From Actinomycetota bacterium (GTDB lineage: Bacteria; Actinomycetota; Actinomycetes; S36-B12; UBA5976), in contig VFKC01000017.1 in the NCBI GenBank assembly GCA_009885745.1, positions 1 to 55,905 on the forward strand: a stretch of DNA of 55,905 bases. The letters are read 5' to 3'. Both the position numbers and the translations under genes were made by a program. The notes below the pieces were generated by a model, which saw nothing but the letters and a program-made list of their open reading frames with translations, ran no database searches and was not told where the DNA came from. Below are positions 42,911-51,284 of this stretch, piece after piece. Positions within the stretch are counted from its first letter, which is position 1. Every line of letters starts with the position of its first letter.

Positions 42911-44620
42911 CTAACTGCGGCTTGGCTTTGGTGTGGGGCTAGGAGAAGGGCTACAAATAACATTCGGACCTGCTGCATAACTGGTGACAAAGTCTTCGTT
43001 AGTAGTTTTCCCACCGACGCGAGTAACTCTGCGTGTCACTGTGATATCAAAACCTTGGACCCCGTCTTGCGCTACACAACCTGGATCTTGGCTGTAGACC
43101 TTTGCGTAGGTACGGATGTTTCGCATCGGCGAGCTTATTGCCTGAACTTCATCATATGTTTTTGTGCCAAATAGCGTCACTGTCACAGAACTATTCGTAA
43201 TTGATGCTTTGATCAGCACAGCCGTCTTAAGCGGATTTTTCCACCGCATGTCTAGCGAGCCCCATGAAACAGTCGCTTCAAGCCCTGCTCGATAGCGCGA
43301 TATCCAAAATGAATGTGCTCGCTGTTCGACTCGAGTCATGTTGGAATAAAAAGCGGCGGCCCACATCGCACTTGTCGCTGTTGAAACACCGCCACCCAAA
43401 TCTTCGCGGAATTGTCCGCCAGGTCCGATGATGAAACCTGTGGTGTAGCCATTGGCGACAGTGCGTTCTTTCACAGTGTCATTCATCGAGAACGTCTCAC
43501 CAGGCATAACAATAGTGTCGTTTAAATAGTAGGCAGCGCGACCAATGTTCGTAACTCGGTAAGCCGCATAGGGGAAGTTCTGCGTAAAGGTTCCAAGCTT
43601 TTCAACGATGCCTAAAGTCTTGGCTTTTTTTGCCGTTAGTTCAGGCTGGATTTCGGCCAAAGCAATTTTGGCACTGCGGTTTTCTGAATTTGCAATAGCC
43701 GATTGAACACTGACCGCAATTTCTTCACTAGTTACACCTCGGCCTGGAGTTTCAGGTACTACATAGGGCTTGCCTCGATAGATTTTGAAGGAAGCATCCT
43801 TAGCCGCAATCCCCAACTTAGGTAATTTGCGATTGACCTCTGCCAAGAGCAGATCACCATCAACCTGCAAAATGACTTTTGAATCGCTACCAACAAAAGA
43901 TGTGGTCGCTCGAAGGGTTTGCGCAGAAAAAATAATCTTTTGTTTTCCAATTGCGATATCCACTGGAGTCGCTACTGCGGTTAACGCTTTGGGAAGGTAC
44001 TCATCCATCGCAGCGTCTGAGACGCTCGGAACAAGGGCCTTCATCGGAAGTTTCAATACCTTGGCCTGGAATGGATAGGCCTGAGCAATTAGTTCAGAAC
44101 TTGCGGCTATGTCAATACCTCGACCTGTCTTGCCATTACTGATTTTGGGTGCATCATCAACAAAGACGATGCTAGGTTCAGCAGCTAATGTGTCATTTGC
44201 ATTTGCAATTGTCTGCAAATTAGCGACCAAGATCTTTTTGTCCACCAATGTGATTGGCTGAACAACTAAATTCCCAAAAACTCTTTGAAACATCAAAATT
44301 GGATTAGTCTCGCGTCCAGTTAATTGAGCCAGTGTTGCATCCCTATTTATACTCAGCCCAGAAACCACCGGGTTGAGTGCGTACTCTTGCTTATCGAGCG
44401 AAACTGCAATGGGTTTCTGGGCTTGAGTGATTACGTCACTTTCGAGTTTGATCTGCGCTTGACTCAATGTCATGCCACCTACTGAAACCGAACCCACGCT
44501 GGCCCGCTTCGGAAGTCCGTCACCTTGTAAATAGAAAAGAAGTCCGTAGGTACCACCGGCAATTATCGCTGCTATAGCAAGTGTCTTAACAGATTTTTTT
44601 ACAACCGAAATTTTGCTCAA
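42911..44620 (-). CDS. VanW family membrane-anchored protein
   Basis: 569 aa. An N-terminal membrane anchor (TLAIAAIIAGGTYGLLFYL) is followed by two repeats of the YoaR-like putative peptidoglycan-binding domain and a VanW domain (about residues 340-490) with PGETFSMNDTV, GGGVSTATSAMWAAAF and HSFWISRYRAGLEATV. Family members occur in glycopeptide-resistance clusters and in actinobacterial cell-wall contexts, but the reaction is unknown. The C-terminus is a Pro/Ser tail. TTG 44620 overlaps the stop of the upstream gene (TTGA), with AAAGGAG about 10 nt before it. Confidence 0.85.
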   Translation of the reverse strand: MSKISVVKKSVKTLAIAAIIAGGTYGLLFYLQGDGLPKRASVGSVSVGGMTLSQAQIKLESDVITQAQKPIAVSLDKQEYALNPVVSGLSINRDATLAQLTGRETNPILMFQRVFGNLVVQPITLVDKKILVANLQTIANANDTLAAEPSIVFVDDAPKISNGKTGRGIDIAASSELIAQAYPFQAKVLKLPMKALVPSVSDAAMDEYLPKALTAVATPVDIAIGKQKIIFSAQTLRATTSFVGSDSKVILQVDGDLLLAEVNRKLPKLGIAAKDASFKIYRGKPYVVPETPGRGVTSEEIAVSVQSAIANSENRSAKIALAEIQPELTAKKAKTLGIVEKLGTFTQNFPYAAYRVTNIGRAAYYLNDTIVMPGETFSMNDTVKERTVANGYTTGFIIGPGGQFREDLGGGVSTATSAMWAAAFYSNMTRVEQRAHSFWISRYRAGLEATVSWGSLDMRWKNPLKTAVLIKASITNSSVTVTLFGTKTYDEVQAISSPMRNIRTYAKVYSQDPGCVAQDGVQGFDITVTRRVTRVGGKTTNEDFVTSYAAGPNVICSPSPSPTPKPSRS

Positions 44621-45057
44621 GATTGACGCTCCTTTAATGTCAATTTTGATTTAACTCTGTCATCACTAACTTCTGACACTTGTAAATCCTCATGGCCGTT
44701 ATCAAGCGGGCGCAGTGGCTTCAGGCTTGAGGCTATGCCCAACAGCACAGCAGCTCCAACAAGATAGGCGCTGGTGAAAGTTGTGTACGAGAGAATCAAA
44801 TCGCCATCAGAACTTTCAATAGCTAATTTGCAAGTAACAACAATCCAAGCCAAAAGGAAGCCAAGTCCCGCTAGGCGTGTTTGAAAATAGCGATTCAACA
44901 ATAAAAGCAAACCAACCAAAATTGCGATTGCCAATGGAACACCAAAATAGATCATTTGCGACTGCACAATCCCTCGATGAGCATGAACAAACCCAGCAAC
45001 CGTTGAGCCAAATATTCCTGCGAAAAAACCAGCAGCGAAGGCGATGAGTCTGTTCAT
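44617..45057 (-). CDS. Small four-helix membrane protein (DUF6113-like)
   Basis: 146 aa with four predicted membrane helices (LIAFAAGFFAGIFGSTVAGF, FGVPLAIAILVGLLLLL, LAGLGFLLAWIVVTCKLAI, FTSAYLVGAAVLLGIASSL) and a charged cytoplasmic tail. It resembles the DUF6113 family, which sits next to mshB in actinobacteria; that assignment is from context. The function is unknown. The ATG directly follows the mshB stop (TAGATG), and its own stop overlaps the vanW-like start, so all three genes look like one operon. Confidence 0.72.
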   Translation of the reverse strand: MNRLIAFAAGFFAGIFGSTVAGFVHAHRGIVQSQMIYFGVPLAIAILVGLLLLLNRYFQTRLAGLGFLLAWIVVTCKLAIESSDGDLILSYTTFTSAYLVGAAVLLGIASSLKPLRPLDNGHEDLQVSEVSDDRVKSKLTLKERQS

Positions 45058-45942
45058 CTATGCCTCAAGTCCTGCGAATAAATCAATCTCGCGGCCGTCA
45101 TTGTCGAATGGGCCAGCCACTTCACCCTTGGCTAAGCGATAGTACTCATGCCCGAGTACTTCTGCGCCTAAATTATTTGAAAGAGCGAAGAAGCCACTAT
45201 CAGTGCTGATCTGCGTGGCATGTGCCTGTAGCGCAGCCATCTTGCGCTCTACAAATTCGGTGCCATCAATTACGGTGGTAACAAATTCATCTGGACAAGC
45301 AAATGGGATGTCTTGTGGATCTTGAGTTGCGAATGTGGTGGTGTCGCCTGCTTTGGCTAGCGCTTCCATCCCCGCTTGGATCACACTTATAGGGAATGCA
45401 GTCCAATAGATTTTTTCAACATTCCAAGCAGGACCTTGTTCAGGCAAGTAGGAAGCAACTCCGGCCAAACTAGCGGCGTACATTGCCACTCGATGAGCCT
45501 GAATGTGATCAGGGTGCCCATATCCGCCAAAGTCATCATAAGTAACCAAAACCTGAGGACGAACCTCTCGAATTATTCCAACTAAGTAACTTGCAGCCTC
45601 AAGCAGATCTGCGCGCCAGAAATTATCAGCACGTTCATTCGGTGGAGTTCCGATCATGCCGCTATCACGGTATGTGCCTGGGCCACCGAGTAAACGCCAG
45701 TCCGTGACACCTAATTGCGCCATTGCGTTGCCAAGTTCGCCAATCCGATGCTTACCCAGCAAATCGTCATGTGTGGCAGCAAGATTGGTCAGTTCATGGA
45801 CAAGGATTTCCCCCTCTTCGCCGAGTGTGCAGGTAACCAGAGTGACCTGCGCGCCTTGGGCCACATACTTGGCCATAGTTGCTCCAGATCCAATGGATTC
45901 ATCATCAGGATGGGCGTGAACTAAAAGCAGGCGGCGTGACAC
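45058..45942 (-). CDS. mshB: N-acetyl-1-D-myo-inositol-2-amino-2-deoxy-alpha-D-glucopyranoside deacetylase MshB
   Basis: 294-aa LmbE/PIG-L zinc deacetylase for mycothiol synthesis, removing acetate from GlcNAc-inositol. The metal site is AHPDDE (residues 10-15) and the second His ligand is in YGHPDHI (about residue 148); GGPGTYRDSGM and the conserved TYDDFGGYGHPDH block identify MshB rather than Mca. It agrees with the mycoredoxin at 12 kb. The start is GTG 45942, exactly 6 nt after TAAAGT, and no Shine-Dalgarno sequence is at a workable distance, so the operon is probably transcribed leaderless. Confidence 0.93.
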   Translation of the reverse strand: MSRRLLLVHAHPDDESIGSGATMAKYVAQGAQVTLVTCTLGEEGEILVHELTNLAATHDDLLGKHRIGELGNAMAQLGVTDWRLLGGPGTYRDSGMIGTPPNERADNFWRADLLEAASYLVGIIREVRPQVLVTYDDFGGYGHPDHIQAHRVAMYAASLAGVASYLPEQGPAWNVEKIYWTAFPISVIQAGMEALAKAGDTTTFATQDPQDIPFACPDEFVTTVIDGTEFVERKMAALQAHATQISTDSGFFALSNNLGAEVLGHEYYRLAKGEVAGPFDNDGREIDLFAGLEA

Positions 45943-45948
45943 TCCTCT

Positions 45949-45954
45949 ACTTTA
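45949..45954 (-). promoter_or_regulatory. Leaderless -10 box of mshB
   Basis: TAAAGT, 6 nt (AGAGGA), then GTG on the minus strand. The GAGGA just before the start is too close to act as a Shine-Dalgarno sequence. Confidence 0.5.
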
Positions 45955-46023
45955 CGAGGCTTAAAGATTGCAAGTGCCCAAGTATGAGGCGGGACACGCA
46001 CGAGCATGACAAACTTAGAAATT

Positions 46024-48117
46024 ATGAGCGAAACATTTCCCCGCCAGCAGGCAGCCACAGGACGTTTTTCCTTCGGAGCACCTCGTAGTTTTCAAATCAC
46101 TAAAGACGGCGCCTACGTCACTTTCCTAAGAAGTGACCATGGTCGAGACTCGGTCAACTCCATGTGGGTCTATTCGCTTGCAGATAACATCGAGCACAAG
46201 ATTTTTGACTCTCACCTAGTCCAGCTTGGTACCACTGAGATGCCTGCCGAAGAATTGGCTCGCAGAGAAAGAATGCGCGAAACAGGAAGTGGCATTACAA
46301 CTTATTCAAGTGATGAGTCTGGCAAGGTAGTAGCTTTTACATTCGCGGGGGAACTTGTCGCGCTCAATGTCGAAAGTAGGAAATTTTCTGAACTTCATGT
46401 GACAAAACCAATCATTGATCCACAAATCTCTCCTGATGGGCTTCATGTTGCTTGGTCAACTGGCAAGGAACTGCGCACCTGCACAATTGCTGGGCTCGAC
46501 GAGCGCGCGCTTGCCGTCTCGGATGACAAGGATGTGACTTGGGGTCTCGCAGATTTCGTCAGCGCTGAGGAATTTGGGCGCATGCATGGATACTGGTGGT
46601 CACCCGATAGCCAGAGTTTGCTCGTTCAACGAGTAGATAATTCACCAGTTGCGACTTGGTGGATTAGCGATCCAGTGCATCCAGAGCAGGCCCCGAGGCA
46701 ACAGAAATATCCAGCCACTGGAAAAGCTAACGCAAAATCATCTTTACTTCACTTCCAACTTTCTGGTGAAACATCCAACCCAATCTGGGAATCAAGTGAA
46801 TACGAATACTTGATTAGTGTGCGCTGGCAACAAGATAGACCTGCCCTGGTGACACTTAGCAACCGTGCCCAGACCAAACAAGATACTTATGCTCTGCTGG
46901 ATGATTCTCTGGCTCTCCTGCACAGTGTTTCAGATGAAAAGTTCATTGAGGTTATCCCTGGACAACCCAGATGGATTAACGAATCATTAATTACCATCGT
47001 TGATAACTATCAAACAGATACTCGCGAACTTCAACTTGATGGTATTTCCTTGACGCCAATTGGTATGCAAGTTCTTAACGTAGTCACCAGTGACCATGAA
47101 TCAGTCACGGTCCAAGTTTCAACCGATGGTGTTACTCGCGACATTGTCCGAGTAACATTCGACGGTGAAGTCACCTACCTAACTACAGGTGGTGTTTCTG
47201 GTGTTAGCCCTGCTGTTGAAACCAGTCTTGGTGCGTTGCAGATTGTGATGCAGTCTCGCTTAGACAATCATGAACGCACTTATGAACTTATGTGCGCACA
47301 CGAAGTGCTTCACGCCTTTGATTCACATTCAGAGAGTGCATTAGTTAGACCAAAAGTGGAATTCTTAAACACCGGACCGAATCAGGTCAATACTGCGGTG
47401 CTATTTCCAAGTGATCACATCATGGGTAGTAAGAAACTCCCAATTCTGGCTCGCCCATATGGCGGCCCACACGGAGCACGAGTAATCAAAGGTGCAACAA
47501 ACTTCTGTGAAGATCAGTGGTACGCAGATCAGGGATTTGCCGTTGTCATCGCCGATGGCCGAGGCACCCCAGCGCGGGGTCCAGCTTGGGAAAAATCAAT
47601 CTACCAAGACTTCGTTGGCCCCATTTTGCAGGATCAAGTTGATGCAGTCCTTGGCATTGCAGAACATTTTCCAGATGATGTGGACCTTGAAAAAGTTGCA
47701 ATCATGGGCTGGTCATTCGGCGGTTACCTGGCTGGACTGGCAATCCTGGAACGACCGGATGTTTTTCATGTTGCAATTGCTGGAGCGCCGGTGACTGAGT
47801 GGCTTTGGTATGACACTGCCTATAGTGAGCGCTACCTCGGCCATCCTGATAAATCTGAAGACGTATACGAACACCACTCACTAATGACACGTGCCGCAAA
47901 TTTAAGCCGTCCGCTGATGCTTGTGCACGGTCTCATTGATGACAATGTGGTTGTTGCTCACTCGTTGGAACTTTCACGCGAACTTCTGGCCGAAGCTAAA
48001 GACCACACTTTTTTGCCGCTATCTGGAGTAACCCACATGCCGCATCAACCCAAGATTGCCGAGAATCTCATGTTGATGTCCGTGGATTTCATAAAGAAAA
48101 ATCTCAAATACTTTTAG
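46024..48117 (+). CDS. S9-family prolyl oligopeptidase-type peptidase
   Basis: About 697 aa dipeptidyl-peptidase IV-like enzyme without a signal peptide, so probably cytoplasmic. The N-terminal beta-propeller (IDPQISPDGLHVAWST, WWSPDSQSLLVQRVDN) includes a DPP-IV-like Glu region (FVSAEEFGRMHGYWW). The C-terminal alpha/beta hydrolase has Ser in IMGWSFGGYLAGLAI, Asp in VHGLIDDNVV and His in THMPHQP. It would release dipeptides from peptides such as those brought in by the adjacent transporter. I preferred ATG 46024 (MSETFPRQQ, like homologues) to 46006. The stop overlaps the dppF-like stop by 4 nt. Confidence 0.9.
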   Translation: MSETFPRQQAATGRFSFGAPRSFQITKDGAYVTFLRSDHGRDSVNSMWVYSLADNIEHKIFDSHLVQLGTTEMPAEELARRERMRETGSGITTYSSDESGKVVAFTFAGELVALNVESRKFSELHVTKPIIDPQISPDGLHVAWSTGKELRTCTIAGLDERALAVSDDKDVTWGLADFVSAEEFGRMHGYWWSPDSQSLLVQRVDNSPVATWWISDPVHPEQAPRQQKYPATGKANAKSSLLHFQLSGETSNPIWESSEYEYLISVRWQQDRPALVTLSNRAQTKQDTYALLDDSLALLHSVSDEKFIEVIPGQPRWINESLITIVDNYQTDTRELQLDGISLTPIGMQVLNVVTSDHESVTVQVSTDGVTRDIVRVTFDGEVTYLTTGGVSGVSPAVETSLGALQIVMQSRLDNHERTYELMCAHEVLHAFDSHSESALVRPKVEFLNTGPNQVNTAVLFPSDHIMGSKKLPILARPYGGPHGARVIKGATNFCEDQWYADQGFAVVIADGRGTPARGPAWEKSIYQDFVGPILQDQVDAVLGIAEHFPDDVDLEKVAIMGWSFGGYLAGLAILERPDVFHVAIAGAPVTEWLWYDTAYSERYLGHPDKSEDVYEHHSLMTRAANLSRPLMLVHGLIDDNVVVAHSLELSRELLAEAKDHTFLPLSGVTHMPHQPKIAENLMLMSVDFIKKNLKYF

Positions 48118-49151
48118 GCAATAAAGTCAGTACCTGTTGGTGCGACAGAGATTGTCTCGATGAGGTTTTGTTCTGGGAAATGGCAAGCGACTTGATGGCC
48201 CATCGAGATTTCGCGTAACACGGGACGTTCTGAGCGACACTTGTCTTCAGCCTTCCAACAACGAGTGTTGAAGACACAACCTGCAGGCGGATTGCTTGGA
48301 CTCGGTAAATCACCCGAAAGAATGATGCGCTCTCGATTTCGCTCTAGGTCAGGATCTGGAATTGGAATCGCTGACAATAGCGCATGAGTGTATGGGTGCA
48401 GTGGCTCAGTGTATAAAAGTTCAGATGGCGCACTCTCCATAATCTGACCTAAATACATAACCGCTACTCGATCAGAAATGTGTCGCACAACTGAAAGGTC
48501 ATGTGCCACAAAAACATATGCAATGCCAAAATCCTTTTGAATTTCTGCCAAAAGGTTCAAGATTTGGGCTTGAATGGAAACATCTAAGGCAGATACAGGC
48601 TCATCGCAGACAATCAGTTTCGGCTGCAGTGCGATAGCTCGCGCAATCCCGATGCGTTGGCGTTGTCCACCTGAAAATTCATTGGGATAGCGATTAAAGT
48701 GCTCTGGGTTTAATCCAACTCTTTCCATCAAGTCGCCAACAGCCGAGCGCAATCCTCCAACTGGTTTAACCCCTTGCACTTGGAAAGGAGCAGAGATTAT
48801 GTCTCCTACTGTCGCCCGAGGATTAAGCGAAGAATAAGGATCTTGGAAAATCATTTGCATTTCACGGCGCATGAAAACCAATTCCCGCTTAGAAACTTTA
48901 ATAAGATTTTGACCTTCAAATTCAATCGAACCGCTAGTTGGTTCAAGCAGACGCAACACTGTGCGACCCGCAGTTGATTTACCGCAGCCACTTTCACCGA
49001 CAAGACCTAAAGTTTCACCTGGGAATACCTCTAAGGAAATTCCATCTACGGCCTTGACTGCCCCTGTGGTTCTTTGAAATATTCCGCCAGATGTGATTGG
49101 GAAATGCTTGACAAGATTACTTACCTTAAGGATTGGAGAAACTTGAGTCAT
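48114..49151 (-). CDS. Peptide ABC transporter ATP-binding protein (OppF/DppF type)
   Basis: 345-aa ABC ATPase. Walker [15 protein letters not shown], signature [14 protein letters not shown], Walker [13 protein letters not shown] and the H-loop (VFVAHDLSV) are intact. The C-terminal oligopeptide-ABC domain has cysteines in [16 protein letters not shown], which can hold an Fe-S or zinc site. With DppD it powers peptide import. The ATG shares one base with the stop of the dppD-like gene. It is the last gene of the operon. Confidence 0.93.
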   Translation of the reverse strand: MTQVSPILKVSNLVKHFPITSGGIFQRTTGAVKAVDGISLEVFPGETLGLVGESGCGKSTAGRTVLRLLEPTSGSIEFEGQNLIKVSKRELVFMRREMQMIFQDPYSSLNPRATVGDIISAPFQVQGVKPVGGLRSAVGDLMERVGLNPEHFNRYPNEFSGGQRQRIGIARAIALQPKLIVCDEPVSALDVSIQAQILNLLAEIQKDFGIAYVFVAHDLSVVRHISDRVAVMYLGQIMESAPSELLYTEPLHPYTHALLSAIPIPDPDLERNRERIILSGDLPSPSNPPAGCVFNTRCWKAEDKCRSERPVLREISMGHQVACHFPEQNLIETISVAPTGTDFIA

Positions 49152-50185
49152 TACTTTTGCCTGCCAATCAAACGTGCACGCCTAATATCAGTGCGTTGAT
49201 TTTCCGTTAAGTGACATCTTGAAGCGTGTTCTAGAGATATCAGCGAAAGTTGTGGTCGCTCATGTTCGCACAAATCATCACCGACTAACTGCTTGAAGGC
49301 ACAACGTGGGGCGAACACACAGCCCGATGGCAAATTAATAAGTGACGGTGGATTGCCAGGAATTGGATCTAAGTGGGCATTCTTTGCAGAAATCTGCGGG
49401 ATGGATGCAATCAAACCCCAGGTATATGGCATAGCTGGTTCATAAAAGATTTCACGCACTGGCGCATGCTCAACAGCGCTACCGCCGTACATGACCACTA
49501 CTTCATCAGCCATGTCCGCAACTACGCCTAGGTCATGAGTAATCAGAATGATTGCAGTGCCAAATTCCTTTTGCAAATCTTTGAGCAACTCAAGAATCTG
49601 CGCCTGGACGGTCACATCAAGTGCAGTCGTTGGTTCATCAGCAATCAACAACTCTGGATTATTAATCAGGGACATCCCAATCATTACCCTTTGGCGCATC
49701 CCACCCGAAAGTTGATGCGGATACTCGTTCATCCGTTGATCTACATCGGGAATACCAACGCGTTCAAGCATCGCTTTTACTCTGACCTGTGCCTGCTTCT
49801 TATCAATATCATGATGGACTTGCACAGCCTCGACGAGCTGGTCGCCGATTCGGAAAAACGGATGCAACGAACTCAATGGATCTTGGAAAATCATTGCCAT
49901 TCGATCGCCACGCAACTTACGCACGGATTCTGGATCTGCGCCAATCAGTTGTTGACCGTCGAAATAAACTTCACCAGAAACCTTGGCATTCATTCCTGCT
50001 ACCAGACCCATAAGCGCCATACTCGAAACACTTTTACCCGAACCGGATTCTCCTACGATTGCCAAAGTCTTGCCGCGCTTTAGATCATACGAAAGATCAT
50101 TTACTGCGCTAACGAGTCCATCATCTGTAGCAAATTCAACATAAAGATTTCTGACACTCAGTAACACTTCGTCAGTCTCGCTCAT
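49151..50185 (-). CDS. Peptide ABC transporter ATP-binding protein (OppD/DppD type)
   Basis: 344-aa ABC ATPase: Walker A GESGSGKSVSSMAL, signature LSGGMRQRVMIG, Walker B LLIADEPTTALD, H-loop LITHDLGV, and the C-terminal oligopeptide/dipeptide domain LPSGCVFAPRCAFKQ. It partners with the OppF-like subunit as a heterodimer. The ATG overlaps the permease stop in an ATGA arrangement, and the gene's own stop shares one base with the next ATG. Confidence 0.93.
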   Translation of the reverse strand: MSETDEVLLSVRNLYVEFATDDGLVSAVNDLSYDLKRGKTLAIVGESGSGKSVSSMALMGLVAGMNAKVSGEVYFDGQQLIGADPESVRKLRGDRMAMIFQDPLSSLHPFFRIGDQLVEAVQVHHDIDKKQAQVRVKAMLERVGIPDVDQRMNEYPHQLSGGMRQRVMIGMSLINNPELLIADEPTTALDVTVQAQILELLKDLQKEFGTAIILITHDLGVVADMADEVVVMYGGSAVEHAPVREIFYEPAMPYTWGLIASIPQISAKNAHLDPIPGNPPSLINLPSGCVFAPRCAFKQLVGDDLCEHERPQLSLISLEHASRCHLTENQRTDIRRARLIGRQK

Positions 50186-51171
50186 TGCAACCTCACCCTC
50201 GGGTCAATAGCTGCATATAGGAGGTCAACCACAATGTTGGCAACAATCACAAATGTCGCTGCTACTAAAGTCGTGGCTGTAATCGTTGGTAAGTCATACT
50301 CTGTGACCGCGCCGATAGCCAAGCGGCCTAACCCAGGTAGGCCAAAGATATATTCGGTAATTACTGCTCCACCTAATAGGCCTGCCAAATCAAGACCTGC
50401 ACTCGTGACAATCGGGGTTAACCCAGCGCGCAATGCATGTTTGCGCAAGACTATTTTTTCTGGAAGTCCCTTAGCGCGTGCTGTCCGGATGTAGTCCTCA
50501 CTCATAGTGTCGAGCATCTGCGAACGCGTTAGCCGAGTGTAATAAGCCGCATAAAGAATCGCTAAAGAGATCCATGGCAAGATCATGGTTTGCAGGAATT
50601 GCAAGGTGTCAACATTCGGTCCCACATAACTTGGGTAGGGCAAAATGTTCCATCTAACAACCACGAAAATCAACATCAATATGCCGATGAAGAAAACTGG
50701 TAACGAGTAGCCAACCAAAGTCACGCCCATGATTGCGCGATCTTGCCATTTACCCTTTTTGCGGGCGGCATAAATTCCAGTCGAAATACCGCCGACCATC
50801 CAGAGCACGAATGCGCCAAGTGCTAAGTAAATAGTTACTGGCAGCGACGTGACGATCATGTCGGTAACTTGCTCACCATTTCGGAATGAATATCCAAGAC
50901 AAGGTGCGTCGCAATTAAAAGTCGCCGTCCCCGAACCGTATGTGCGACCTGCGAATATGCCCTTAATCCACTCAAGATACTGAGTTATTAAAGGTTGATC
51001 TAAACCAAGTCGAATCCGGTTTGCCTCAATAGTCGCAGGCGAACAAGTCTTGCCACAGGTTAGTCGCGCTGGATCAGTTGGTACCGCATTAAAAAGTAAG
51101 AACGTAACAATACTCAGGATGGTCAACATAAATACCATCAACATGATTCGTCTGACTATGTAGGGAAACAA
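50182..51171 (-). CDS. Peptide ABC transporter permease (OppB/DppB type)
   Basis: 329 aa with an N-terminal membrane segment (MFPYIVRRIMLMVFMLTI), a periplasmic loop with a DPARL stretch, and a C-terminal BPD_transp_1 domain of five helices. The EAA loop that docks to the ATPase reads RTARAKGLPEKIVLRKHAL. It forms the channel with the DppC-type subunit. It is separated from the upstream solute-binding protein gene by 113 bp containing a strong hairpin, and its stop overlaps the dppD-like start. Confidence 0.92.
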   Translation of the reverse strand: MFPYIVRRIMLMVFMLTILSIVTFLLFNAVPTDPARLTCGKTCSPATIEANRIRLGLDQPLITQYLEWIKGIFAGRTYGSGTATFNCDAPCLGYSFRNGEQVTDMIVTSLPVTIYLALGAFVLWMVGGISTGIYAARKKGKWQDRAIMGVTLVGYSLPVFFIGILMLIFVVVRWNILPYPSYVGPNVDTLQFLQTMILPWISLAILYAAYYTRLTRSQMLDTMSEDYIRTARAKGLPEKIVLRKHALRAGLTPIVTSAGLDLAGLLGGAVITEYIFGLPGLGRLAIGAVTEYDLPTITATTLVAATFVIVANIVVDLLYAAIDPRVRLQ

Positions 51172-51235
51172 GATAGGCCTTTCCTACAAGTTATAAATCT
51201 CGAAATAAAACTTCAATTGCCTAACCCTAAGTCAA

Positions 51236-51270
51236 AGTGTGTGGACGCTCGCATTGAACGCCCACACACT
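51236..51270 (-). terminator. Intercistronic hairpin, possible attenuator
   Basis: On the minus strand, a 15-bp stem (AGTGTGTGGGCGTTC pairing with GAGCGTCCACACACT) encloses a 5-nt loop, AATGC. Two pairs are G-U, and the plus-strand version would have mismatches at those points, so the structure belongs to the operon transcript. It begins about 15 nt after the solute-binding protein stop and is followed by a short TTTGACTT run. It could partly stop transcription or protect the upstream mRNA from 3' exonucleases. Confidence 0.65.
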
Positions 51271-51284
51271 CATTGACTTAGTTC

